Positions 28,058-40,439 of a stretch of DNA of 64,000 nucleotides are shown here, in pieces. Every line of letters begins with the position of its first letter. The first letter of the stretch is position 1. The notes below the pieces were generated by a model, which made no database searches, was not told the DNA's origin, and saw only the letters and a list, made by a program, of their open reading frames with translations. A program made the position numbers and the translations under genes. Where the stretch lies: the NCBI GenBank assembly GCA_036971475.1, contig JBAIZL010000002.1:165747214-165811213 (forward strand). The letters are read 5' to 3'. The stretch is from Prosapia bicincta (Eukaryota; Arthropoda; Insecta; Hemiptera; Cercopidae).

Positions 28058-28150
28058 TTAATCTAAATTAACTTGTTTTATTTGATATTTTTGATTATTT
28101 TTTGTGGTATTGGGATACTTTCCAATATTTTCATTGTCACTCCATAAATA

Positions 28151-29233
28151 AATTTATCCACTGCTGTCTTCGTATTATTCTTTTTTCGATTAAATTTCTG
28201 ATATTTATCCTGAAAGATTTTCATTACAAGTTTCTTTTCGTTACCATGTATATTTTAGTTATTTCATCAATCTTGTTGGCCTTTTCTACTTAAAAGCTCT
28301 AATCATTTTTATATTTTACGCAAGCAGAAACATTTCCTGGATATATTTTAACAAGCTGTTTTAATATTTTTAAATATTCACGTACCTCCTTTAATGGTTA
28401 TAAAATGCCTGAAATTTCCTTCGAATAAATTAGAATAGATTAAAATACATAAAAGAGTTAATAAATTCTAAGTCTGAAAAATACAACTGCGTAGTATTTT
28501 CAACTATTTTACATCATGTAAGGAATTTCGATAATATTTCTATTCATAAACGTTATTTAGCCTTTAGGGGTAAACACCTATTTTATTTTCCACTAGTATA
28601 CCCACATATGTCGTCAATACACAATCCATAAACAAACAATTTATTGAACTTTATACCATTTTATAAACAAAAATAACAAAATGGTGTTTATAATGAGATT
28701 TTTTTCTACTATATTTAAAATAAAATACCTATTAGATTACCATAAACCTGTAGGTGCAAAATGTAGACAGCTCCACTAATGTAAACACAGTTTATTAAAA
28801 CTCCAGAACTTTATTAAAATTCAGAGTATCTTTCGTTGGCCTTGTTTGTATTACATATTGATTTTTATTATTGCAAGAAATTCATTTCCTCGCCGGATAT
28901 TAAACTTGTTTCCAGAGAAGGCCAAGACGTGATAGTCATCGCTACAAGTCAGTTTGTAATATAAAAAGTATTAAAAATATATGTGAAAACTAATGTAGAT
29001 CTTTGGTGATAGGAAGAACTTCGTACATAAAATCCAAGGGGTATAGTAATGTAATGTAAAATAATCTATAACACTAGCGGTTATTCTATTCAAAATTTTA
29101 AGTCGGAAATAATATTTACCTCAATTATTTTCTTGAGAAACATAATAAATATGTTACTATATTCATGCAGAGTCAAAGCCGGTATAGTTTTATGAGTTTG
29201 CTTAGTAAACACCATAGCTACAGGTAGAAGTAA
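28151..29233. other. Non-coding, nothing recognised
   Basis: A+T-rich with short chance ORFs only. Confidence 0.5.
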
Positions 29234-29428
29234 TTAACCATGCCACAAATTTAATATCCCCCTTAAATAATCTTTCATGTCTTTAGAAATAGCGAAATCG
29301 GATTTACCTTCATCGAAAACTGTACCTGAACGTTTTACTTTATGACAAAATTCTTTAAACAAAGCTGAATGCAGCGGTTGAATATAAATGCGAGTGCACC
29401 TGTTTATCAAACTAGTAATTCTAGCCAT
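29234..29428 (-). pseudogene. Possible retroelement RT/RNase H linker fragment
   Basis: A 64-codon minus-strand frame runs from MARITSLINRC through IQPLHSALFKEF to ISKDMKDYLRGILNLWHG and ends in a stop. The order (L.....R...PLH...., then a dozen residues, FD..., S..MK.DL......L) recalls the segment after the reverse transcriptase in DIRS-like tyrosine-recombinase retrotransposons. It lacks the catalytic blocks on either side, so this is a weak resemblance; a chance ORF remains possible. Confidence 0.2.
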
Positions 29429-32400
29429 TAAACAAAATAAATATCTCAGATATTTTCGACATTTACCTTAAACACTACTCTGTTCCGAAATAATTATCAG
29501 AGTGAATGAATTACAACAGACAAGAGTAAATAAATAATAACAATCATTTTAGGATTGTTAACGTATTTTTGTGATAATATAACGTAACTGGAGATAGCAT
29601 CGTACATTACAGGTGTACACGGCTGTCACAGTAGTATTCGAGGAAGGCACTGTGGCATTGTGTACTTTAAGCACCTACAGTTGCAACAGTTTTGATTAAA
29701 TGAGGAGGAAAGCACTAAATGTGTTTGGAGCGACCACAAATGGAACTCAGTACCTGCAGGTTCCTAGTGAAGTACTCTAGGATCTTGACCAAACAGATCC
29801 AATTATATACTAATAACTGAAAATAAAAATGATTATTTTTTATATTATAGATACAGTATGTTAAACAAATATTGCTACCATACTTATATATAAATTTACA
29901 ATATATATGTGAAGATATAAGTACGTTATGAAAGGGGAAGCAACTAATTTTTTAGTAACTTATTACACCTAATTTTCATGACAACACACAGTTTTTTCTT
30001 ATAATAGAAAACAATATTTCAGTAAAAATTAATAATAGTTACGCTTTATTAAATTTTTAGGTCAAACATTTTATTAAAAAATATTATATTGAAATAATGC
30101 TTAGGCCTACTTGAAAATAATAAAACTACCAAAATAACTACAGCAAGAGAAATAACATTTTATCGAACAATGACACGAAGATGCTGTATATTCAACTTAA
30201 AGCTCCAAATTTATTGAACGTCGAAAGTCTTTTACGTTATTAGAGCTGCTCAATATATTATAAAGCAAAATTTTAGTCTAAATAATTATTTTCCAACTCT
30301 CACCTTTATTGCTAATATTATGTTCACATCCACAATTAATATTCATGAAACCGTCCCAACACTGCTTTAATTAGGTTTAATATTAGCTACTAAGTTCACT
30401 AGTCTATTTAAACGCACTGTCACTGTCCACTGAAGCTTTTACTAAATTCACTATAGAATAAAAACTATTTTTTCTTCTCTCTTAAGAAACGGTTATATTT
30501 TCTAATACCTACTTCCAGTAATGTCGATCCCCTCTACTTGTGGATGATGTAAGCTTCAAAAAAGAAATTTAGAAACGTATTGTTGTGTTTGTTGAAACAA
30601 AGGACTTGTAAATTTGTCGAACCGTGTGTAAAACCATGGGTGGTCTTGTCAGTTACAGTATCAAGAGTGAAATAACATCTCCTTTAATTCTATTTTAATA
30701 TCATAAAGTTCTACATATAAGAGAAACTGTTCCATAATATGTCGTACCTCTACTATCACTGTAATGTACTACGTTATACGTCTTAAGCAGGCACTGGCAG
30801 GCAATTTCTAAACAGTTTTGCGTCGATAATAACACATTTACTGCAATCAAGGCGAATCACAGTGAACTGCATTTTCTCCATATTATATTTTACTCACCGA
30901 ATTATTTATATAGTGAAAAAACATTTGATAGTAATCTAAAACATATTTCTGTGAAGTGTTCAAACTACTCATGAAATATTTTGCTTCAATGAAGCTCCCT
31001 CAAGCTTGGCTAAACGTTTTAACACAAACTGTAGCATGGATAACATTGCATTAAATTAAACTTTTGAAAATAGGCTTATTTTTTCCCACATGAATTCATA
31101 GTTTCCTTTATTCTCAAGACCATGCCTTCATTATCCCCTTCCCTTAATCACGCCTGATTCCATGTACACCTTCTTATCTTCTATAGTACAAGGGGTTATT
31201 ATAAATATCCTTATGACTCCATTATAGAGCAGTTCTATACGTGTGTAGCATTTACAACCCTGTGTAATGCCCATTTCTATCTAGTTTGCCAGGGGGTTAG
31301 TGTTTCTTGACGAATCCTAACTTATTCCATTTAGACATCCGTAGCTTTGTTGTCACTAGTGATTGTATATCATAGAAATGTATAGCTTCCTGATACAGAG
31401 CATTTGTGCACATGTGTACCATGTAGACGTTATGCAATGAACATCTTCATGTAGGCTGCACGCGTGCTCTATGTACCTGCGTTGATGTCATTTAACTAAT
31501 AATCCTACCCTATTTTTCATAGCGAAATGATACTATGATAACTGATTAACCATTGTAAATAGTAAACTATATTTATTGTTTTATTTAAATATTGGTAAGT
31601 AAATGCTAACCAATAATTGTATTGTACAAAACCGCATCAGTGTTCATAAAATGAACTATATTAATAAATTGTATTTAATATTTTGTTATAAAGACTGTTT
31701 ACCTGTTTTCTATATCTGTATTAAATTGTCAAAGGGGAGTATCAAACAATAAATATGCTAGTAAATATTACAAAATGTCTTTTTAAGGACTCATTTTAGG
31801 GTTATTCATTAGGTAATTTAGTCCACGTTATAAATAAAAAACTTATTAAGCGCAAAGTTTAAAAAGTTAATAAAAGTGGAAACGTGACCGCATAATTGCG
31901 TTTATATTACAGAAAACTCCACCTGCACATTCTTTGTACTAAGCCCATGACACTTTTGGTTGTAGATTACAATGAGCGTAAAATATGTGCGGCATTATCA
32001 ATATTTTGTCGGGAATGTCTCAGTTTTTGCATGTAATATTTTATTTTTTTAATCACATTATACACAGTGTTTAAAAACGAAAAGAATAATTTCACTGAAA
32101 GAATGTAACTTTACTATCTCGAAAACTAGGTATGTATGAAGACAATTTAAAATATCTTAAACTCATTCCTTTATAAGTAAAACAATAGATTTAAGATATA
32201 AAATTAAAATATTTGAGACACTAGCAATACTTGAAGTTGAAAAAATGAATTATAAAAGCCTACGTGAAAATATGAGAAATAAAGTGCATACCTTTTCTCT
32301 TAAAGCAACCGAGATTTGAATAAATATGTAAATTTAAACATAATAATCAGTTGTAAATATGTATTTTATTAATTGTATAACTAAAATATTTCTGTATGCC

Positions 32401-32784
32401 TACAATAGTAATGAGTGACAGGTTAAGTGCTTGAAACGTTTATATCTTAGACAAATATGAACTGCATGATTTATAAAAAAATTTCTATTAATTAAAATAT
32501 AAGAGCTGAAAAGAGAAACAATCTTAGGGAAAATAGTAGCATATGTATCTTATTAGGTAACACATTAATTATTTAAGTATTTTGGGCAGTTATATTTAAG
32601 ACTTTTCCTTGCAAAAAATTACTACGGTAACTTGTTTTTCTAATATTTTCAACGAAGATCATTTATAAAAATAATATCCTTTGATTACAGACAATAATTT
32701 TATTATTAAAAATTAATGCCAAAGCAAACAACTACCATCACATACTTTAGAGAAGGTTTATATGGATCTTGAATTATAAGTTCA

Positions 32785-32835
<51 letters not shown>

Positions 32836-33267
32836 TCACGTTTATTACATGTATTTTAGTTACAATGCTTTGTCTAGGTAATTAATTATTACTGTTTGTT
32901 TGAAAACAAAGCACATTCACACTGAGCTTTAGCTGAAGCCTACGTGAAGGATGTATAAAGTTGTAGGTAAAATTCAGTTACGTAACAGAATATAGGTTCT
33001 TGAATATCAGAAAGTATAGTTTACATGGTTAAATTGATTTAAGTAGCAATATTTTTTATGCGGTTCATTGATAATTTACCACCAAGTGTACAGTAAGCAA
33101 ATGTTTTAATTCTCTAGCCGATTAATTTTTAAATTGTCACTTTTTGACACACGGCATACAAATATTCTAAACCAACTCATTAAGCACTATACCAGCCTGG
33201 TCTAAAGTTCAGCACAAAACCCTTCATAACGCCGTCCTAACCAAATGATTAAGTTAAATTATAATAT
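29429..33267. other. A+T-rich non-coding DNA
   Basis: No gene recognised. A (TA)n tract lies at about 32789-32830. A slightly G+C-richer stretch at about 31080-31490 gives no recognisable translation. Confidence 0.5.
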
Positions 33268-33410
33268 GCTCTAAACAATATAAACACAAACCTAAATTGT
33301 ATACTGTGCTTCAATATAATTACTAAATACTTATTTAAAGCCTTAATATAGAAGAAGAAACCAAATTTATTTTCCTAAGATAGCAGACTACGTAAAATTT
33401 TTTAGAATTT
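33268..33410 (+). repeat. Dispersed repeat, copy 2
   Basis: A direct-orientation match to 26905-27050, with substitutions and small indels. The two copies are ~6.4 kb apart. Confidence 0.7.
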
Positions 33411-36400
33411 GTAGAAATATTGTAGAGACGCGAAACACAAAAAAAAACGTAAGGAGCGTCAGCGGCCTAGTCAATAGTGTACCAACTAGACCCTATATTT
33501 TATCAACTTAACTCAGCCTGGGTTAAACTATTAAATTTTTAATTCTCTTCTAAAACACATTTTTTACTCTACCGTTAAACCAATTCACATTATTAAAATA
33601 CATTTTATGATACAATAATAGTTATACTAATAAATAACATTACTTTTTTTTATAATATGAGTCAAATAAAGAAACATCAACAAGATACATCTCAATCCTT
33701 TGATTGCACAGACACATGTGAGTTCAACAAAATATGCTTTATTAACTTTTGATTATATTAAAAGTTTTGAAAGTTGATTTCATGATTTTCGAAAGAATGA
33801 AGTTTATATCAAAGTTTTTCTACTCTAATTTACTTTATAAATACATTAATTGCCTTCATATATTCAAATAGATAGATTTAAACTGCAAAGTGGCATTTAA
33901 CTGAAAGAAAATCATAGGAATTTTTTGAATTACTGAATTTTTATGAAGAATATCTACTCCACGATAAGTATCCTAATTTTTACAATCATGAATGTCTTCA
34001 GATTTTGGCAATACCGACATGTGAGAACAATTATATTCAAAATGAAAGCATTCAAAAAAAAAAAAAACATATTGACTCGTAGCATAGTTTTCTGCAATAA
34101 AACATTCGAGATCTTTAAGCAAACCGCTTGCTTGTTAATGTCACCCAACGTTACTAAGCTTTGAAGTCTTATAGCTTTTTAAATACATCGAGGACATGAT
34201 CTTGATCTGTTACTTGATTCATTTCGCAATTATTAAGCCTCACATACTCAAGACTTTTATTATCAGAATCAACTTAAAACAATAAACCTGAATTTGAAAA
34301 CGCTCCATAATAAATATATCTTATTACTTCCCATTCTTTGTTTAAACACTGGTATTCGTATAGCGCATGTTTAGGCTAACGACAGTATGGCCTAAACTAC
34401 AGAGAAACGTTTACTTAAAAAACTTTTTCTTTCGGTCGGTGAATGTTAATTTATGGAATGAGCTCTTATTTTTTCATTGTTTCGTTACAGTTAATACCTC
34501 GTAGGAAATAACACGTAATAATAATGCAATCGGTTTAGTTTTGCTCTTAGTTTATTAAGTATATCTCAGCGAAATGTACTAGAAGGAACAGAAATAGAAT
34601 ATACAAGGCTAAACCCTTTAAAACGTCTTTAAACAGTAGCATTCGTCTTCCTTTACCTTACGTAGGTTTGAGAAATGTAGTCTTCATGGCTGAAACAAGA
34701 AGTCGGTAGTTTTAATACTCCTGATACAGCCACCTTTCTGTAGGGATTACATACAATATATCTCCAAGAGACGCTGAAGGAAATTGAATAAATTTGTTGT
34801 GTTAAAGGATACCCTTAATCAACACGAACCTGCAATCATCTCTTTAAATATGGGCTACTTTTTTATAAAACCTGTCCCTATACATTTTACTAAAGTTTTA
34901 ATTTTCTATCGAATAAAAATTTCGTTTTTCAATAACGTCACAATAAGCTGCAATCCTAATGATGTTGTTCCTAAGTAATTATTTTGGTAAATAACTGTAT
35001 TTACATAACGAAAATTCAAAATCTTAAATCCTAATATTACAGAGTAATGATTAATATTTTAATAAAATATTGACCAAAATCATAACCCTAACTTTTAACT
35101 GCAACATTGGCAAAACTCAAATAAAAGTCGAATTTATTAGAACGAGGTGAATAAATAATTATAAGAAATAACCTGCGTGTTATTAAACGAATGAAGGAAC
35201 TAATATGATTATAAAAATGTAAAATATAAGTAGGTGTATATGTTGAATTTTCCTTAGAAAATGTTTCGAATTTAAACTATTTTAATTTATACTTTCTATT
35301 GTAACGCTTAAATATCACATTTTAACACGTTAAAACACTCTCTCACACACATACACACACACAAATACATATATATATATATATATATATATATTGCGTT
35401 TTTCAAGTAAAGTGTATATCAGATAAAAGAATCAGCAAAAGAATCATGATTTAGATATTTTGCGAAATAAAATTATTTTAAATTTCCTGATAAACACTAG
35501 GATATCAGATCAACAACAATAATTAATGATACTAGAGCCATGTAGCCTACTCATTGAAGACAACAGGTTTAAATGAATACTGTAATAAGAGAGCATGCTA
35601 ATTTTAAGGCTTTCTTTAGTGAATTCACCACTAGAATTGCTGAAAGCTATTAAGTATTAATTTCGATACCTTTTATATTTATTTTTGCTTTTAATGTCCA
35701 TTCTTGAATATATTCAGTTGTAATCATGCGGATTTAATGTCATTTTGTCGTCTATCTCTAGCGAGGATGTAAGTAGTGAAAATGTTTTTTCATATTAGTA
35801 TATTTTTAGATGTCTTGAAACATTTGTTCCTGTCACGAATTTACTGACATTACTTGAGTGCAAATTTAAAAAACAAATGGTAAAATTGTAACAATTTTAA
35901 AAGTGTGAAACATGTTTAAAGAAAGCGTTGTCTTTAAATTATCGTCATTTTTCATATGGAATACAAGCCAGAGCTTATATTTAAAAAAACCTTTACACGT
36001 TTTTAAACAGACTACAAAATATGAACTATTTTTTCATAAACATTCTCTAAATATAGGTTTTTATTGACTTTAATACAAGTTGATAAGTGGCATATAGATT
36101 GACCAAAACATTAGTGAAGTACAAACCTTAAAAATAATTAAAACTCAAAACAAAATATGTGGACCGGATTCAACAATGTAGATAAGCTAATTTTATAATT
36201 TACACACTAATTTCTATCAATGTGTCATGTACCCAAAGATAACCCTTCGTGTTTTTTTATTTGTTTTGTTTTGAACTTTACAGACATTTAATATTTTACG
36301 TTGATAATCAAGGTTATATTGCACAGGTTTACACGCATAGTACTGCTTTCGCAACCCTGCGACTTCCTTAAATATAACGACACTTACTTTGTGAATATGC

Positions 36401-36859
36401 TATATACATTAAATAGGAGAATTTTGTACACCAAGTGCTTAAAAAAGATGATCAGGAAGTAACTATTGTAGTAATATGTAGTACATATATAATTTATTAC
36501 AATTTTAACTTTTATCTTGATAATTAAACAATATTATGTGTTTTAAAATATTTGTCTCGTTTTAACCTGGTACACGAGAACCTGGATCTATTATACCGTA
36601 AAACTAAACATCAGACCAAATATTTGGTTTTTATTTTCAGATAGAATAATGGGAAACTATGTCATATTACCCATTTAATCTTCAATGAAAAGTTATAAGG
36701 AAATATGTTTCAGTTAGAGGAAGTTAGGTATTTACCAACCTACGTGACGTAAAAACTGATAATTGTACAAGTTTTATCTTTGATAAAGCTCTGTAACGTG
36801 TGTTATGTTTTAATATTTCAAGGTTAGATAAGGTAGATGAAGGTCATGCGAAAGAAAGC
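33411..36859. other. A+T-rich non-coding DNA
   Basis: No gene recognised. A compound (CA)n/(TA)n tract lies at about 35339-35394. Frames at 33943-34164 and 34784-34978 lack motifs. Confidence 0.5.
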
Positions 36860-37245
36860 AGCTGTAGATAATATGGCGTCGCTAGAAATGGGAGAATTTC
36901 ACTGCATACAATGAATTTATGTAGCTGGAACCATACACGCAGAGACATGTGAATAGAGCTGTAGATAATATGACGTCGCTAGAAATGAGAGCAGTTTACT
37001 ACATGCAAAGTATTTATGTAACTGGAACCATACACGCAGAGATGTGAATAGAGCTGTATATAATACGGCGTCGCCAGAAATGGGACAAGTTCAGTACATA
37101 CAATGAATTTATGTAGCTGGAACCATACACGCAGAGTCATGTGAATGCAGCTGTAGATAATATGGCGTCGCTAGAAATTGCGGAAGTATACTGCATACAA
37201 CATTTTCATTTTGCTGGTACCATACAATCAGAGCCATATGACATT
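36860..37245. repeat. Minisatellite, four ~97-bp units
   Basis: Units start at 36860, 36957, 37052 and 37149, each with AGCTGTAGATAATATGGCGT or a close variant. Each contains GTCGCTAGAAAT and ends with GGAACCATACACGCAGAG-like sequence. The units are 95-97 bp, and the last is the most diverged at its 3' end. They are G+C-richer than the flanks. No ORF spans the array. Confidence 0.92.
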
Positions 37246-38499
37246 AATTTGCACTATGTTTTTTAAATTTAATAAAACGCATTGTAACAAAAAAATACTA
37301 ATTTTAATATTCAAATGTTTTTTTTTTTTTTTTTTTCGAAAATTGAAATATTAGGAAGGAGATTTGTTTCTTAAATCTTACCTTAATATTTAAAAAGAGT
37401 TATCTTTTTTACTATTCGTTAGTGAAATAACATGAGAAATTACCATTGTACAAGAAAATTTTTGAGTTTTATTTTAGTTTCTCCACAAGAAAGAATCAGT
37501 TATTTTATCTAATTGGTTAAATTATTACTGGTGTTCATTATGTTATATGTTGCTTGCAATTTAAACAGGTATATCCTGCTAATAAAATGCATTATAAATG
37601 GAGCAGCTAATGATTTAAATGTTCAATTAATAAAGTCTGTTCTTAAAAATCCATCCACAACTTCATGTGTAGCAATAAAATTTAAGAAATTTGCAAAGTA
37701 TTTAATATTTTTAATGATTATTGTTGAATGTTTAATGATTATTATTGATTAGCGAATATAAGTCCGTTATTTTGCCATTACCTAGCTAATAATTGTATTT
37801 CGTGTTGTAGAAAAAAAGAAATTGACCCACTTAGTAATGTTTGCATGGTTGTACTTCTATTTTTTCCTCTCCTGTAAGAAAAATGCCATTTTGTAAATGT
37901 TTTACCTATGTAAAACCTAATTATAAGTCGGAAATAACTATTTTCTCAAGTAAAATAAATTACCAAGTATAAAAACCAGTTACATTAAATCAAAATTTGG
38001 TATATTACCCATTCTAAAAATTATATCATTTTTAGGGAAAAATTATAAAAAACCTCTTGGCTTAATTTGAAAAGAGATATATTAATATCTTGAATATAAC
38101 CACTTGGAAAAAATGAGATATAACGTGGAAATATTTTTACCACTTTCCGACAAAAATATTTATCTAACTCCATATTTACATTTCAATTCCAAGCAATAAC
38201 CTGCAGATGAAATTATTACATAAATGTCTTGCTTATTCTAATAACAGCTCTCTGTTATCCTTCTTAAAATTGTCCTTGTAATCGGAATGTACAAGGATTT
38301 AAAGTTATAAAATGTGGTCGTTAGGAGGTTTTATTTATTAAAAAGGATATAATTAGTTTATACATGTAAATCCAACGTGAATGAAGACACACTTTAATTT
38401 GTACCACATGTTATATGAAATGGTATACGCGGATCGTGGGAAACATATAATAATGAGCAAACATATTTATAAAATAGTAGGCCTAGTCCTTGTAATTTA
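37246..38499. other. Non-coding, nothing recognised
   Basis: Contains a poly-T run at about 37318-37336. The short frame 37513-37752 is A+T-driven and motif-free. Confidence 0.5.
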
Positions 38500-39660
38500 G
38501 TACTCATTCCTAGGAAGGTTTCTGGATTCTTCAGCAATTACAGATAAGGAATCTGCCGATGAAGACCAAGGGGATGATATTTTTCCCCTTTCCGAAAGAG
38601 AGTAGTAGGCATCAGGAGAAATGGCATTCGCTAACAACCAGAGGATTGTTGTGGTACAGATGAAACTTTTCAAACAATCTTCATTCAAGTACAGTCGGTC
38701 TTCTCGTTTACTGTTATTTTCTATTTCCCGCAATAAACACCCTCTCAATGAACCGTGGATTAGAAAACACCTTACGATAGATAAACCCATATCCGGGCTC
38801 TCTACCTCATATTAGAAATCTCCATGAGGAGATTGTCTACCTCAAGTTAAAGAATGATGTCCTAATAACAATGTTCCATCTGAAATGAATAAAAGCTGTA
38901 TAGATATTTTCGAGAAGTGTTTCAATGAAAAATTATATGAGCTACTTTTCTCGTAACCAGAAAAAATAATTCAGTTTAAAAATAGGACACCAAACATATT
39001 TCAAAAAGAGAAATGAGGTATTTCATAGGGTTTGTTATATGGTCCGGATATAATCCATTATGATCCAAAAGGCATTATTGAAGTTAGGACCACGAACTGG
39101 TTGCTAACAGTGTAAGAGAATCTCGAATGTTCATTGTACAGATAATAAGAATGCAAACTTATTAAATAAATAAAGCTTTGAACATTTTTTGTCCACATAC
39201 GAATTTTCAACGAGAATGAAATTATTGGGTAAGACTTGGCAGGAATAGTTTGAAGCAGGTTTTGGCAAATAAACCAATATAAATTAGGTTCATATATTAG
39301 CGTTTAAATTCCTCTTATTGATACCTGATAAACTTTGATTTATTCCGCGTTTGAAAACGGAAATCTTTACTCTTTTTGGCAAAACTTCAACTGCTTTTTT
39401 ACCGATGTAACCTTAATTGCCAAAACATAATAGAGAAATCCGTTTTAATTTATATTTTGACAATTTGGTGCATTTTGAAATGTCAGCTAACAAAAGGTAA
39501 TTAAAAATGTTCCTTTCTGAGGAAGGGCTTACGCTAATCGAAATCTTTCAAAAAAAGTTATTTGCGAAACCTAAAATAAACTACAATATAACTAGCATAA
39601 ACGGTATGACAGTCCAGAAATGTTTGGCCCTTATTATTTAATGATATTGAATTTAAAACA
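38500..39660 (+). pseudogene. PGBD-type piggyBac transposase pseudogene (N-terminal two thirds)
   Basis: Hand translation on the plus strand, changing frame where needed, gives the piggyBac-derived (PGBD-like) series in order. It starts with an acidic N-terminus (DSSAITDKESADEDQGDD, ~38515-38590), then a basic linker with WIRKHLTIDK (~38755-38785). The start of the DDE domain follows (IDIFEKCFNEKLYELL, ~38900-38950), then EMRYFIGFVIWSGYN (~39013-39060), SKRHYWS and DHELVANSV (~39066-39115), and HCTDNKNANLLNK (~39135-39170). Last come FGRNSLKQVLANKPI-like residues (~39230-39280) and FFTDVTLIAK (~39390-39425), the block where the second catalytic aspartate normally sits (here changed). Many stops and frameshifts make it a dead copy. 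I cannot find its third aspartate block; the C-terminal fragment at 41760-42130 might belong to it. Confidence 0.6.
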
Positions 39661-40354
39661 AGTTTAGAGAGTTTTTATTCTTCGTTAATTTAAAGTCATA
39701 TCTTTAAAAATGCAATTTGTTGCTATTTATTATAGTCATACTTACTCCTATTAGGAATATTTGGATTCAATTGAGTACTCTCTTTTGCCTTTTCTATCAT
39801 TAAAAAGGTATTTTATTTACTCTTTTGTTTATCTATCGAGTCAACAAATATTTTAAAACGAGAAATGTCAGAAAAATGTATTCAAATGTATATTTTACTA
39901 TTCAATATATACATCTTGAGAAAATGCGAATTTAGATTAATAAGTTTACCTATGCAAGATTAGCATTTGTTATACTATTACAGTAAGAAATTGAAAAAGT
40001 GGACATCATTTGGACCTCACTTAAAGCCTGTTGTTCATAAGTGCCCACTATGAACCTTATGATGGATGAGCGAAAAAAATTGCGTTAAAGGACGGGCTGG
40101 ATTTGACAGAACCATAAAAAACACATTTTCACTACTACACCTTAATTTATTGCTACAAAATGTGTCAATTTATTTAGAATGAAGATTTGTCATCAAATTG
40201 AGGTACTTTCGATTTACTTTATATGTATTAGATATGAGGTGAAAACATTTTTTTTCAAAACAAACAGAATAGGCCCAAATATTATATTATCATTTCAAAA
40301 ACGTTGGAATATTTAAAAATTATGTATTTTGATTCATCTATGGCATTTTTGACG
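39661..40354. other. Non-coding stretch between piggyBac relics
   Basis: Could be the eroded continuation of the upstream piggyBac copy, but I could not recognise further blocks. No ORF of note. Confidence 0.4.
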
Positions 40355-40439
40355 AAGAAAACCGAAACTAAAAGCTATCTCAAAAACGTAATCCGTTTCT
40401 TACTTAGGATATGTAAAACGGAATATTTTCTTACATGTA

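Larger units (their letters stand above)
27759..28138. mobile_element. Foldback retroelement-like insertion with 12-bp target duplication
   Basis: Two inverted arms of ~130 bases (about 27792-27920 and 28005-28136) surround an ~85-base spacer. The 380-bp segment is flanked by the identical 12-mer ACTCCATAAATA at 27747-27758 and 28139-28150, which looks like a target-site duplication. Each arm carries a hammerhead-like motif (listed separately). A 12-bp duplication and hammerhead-bearing inverted ends fit a Penelope-like or SINE-like retroelement better than a cut-and-paste DNA transposon. No ORF is present, so the element would be non-autonomous. Confidence 0.65.

Noticed and set aside
36860..37245. 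CRISPR-like array
   Set aside because: Contiguous ~97-bp units with no alternation of short repeat and unique spacer; a minisatellite in eukaryotic DNA.
38497..38790. 97-codon minus-strand ORF with protein-like composition
   Set aside because: The plus strand over the same DNA reads as the acidic N-terminus of a piggyBac transposase; the minus frame is its shadow.
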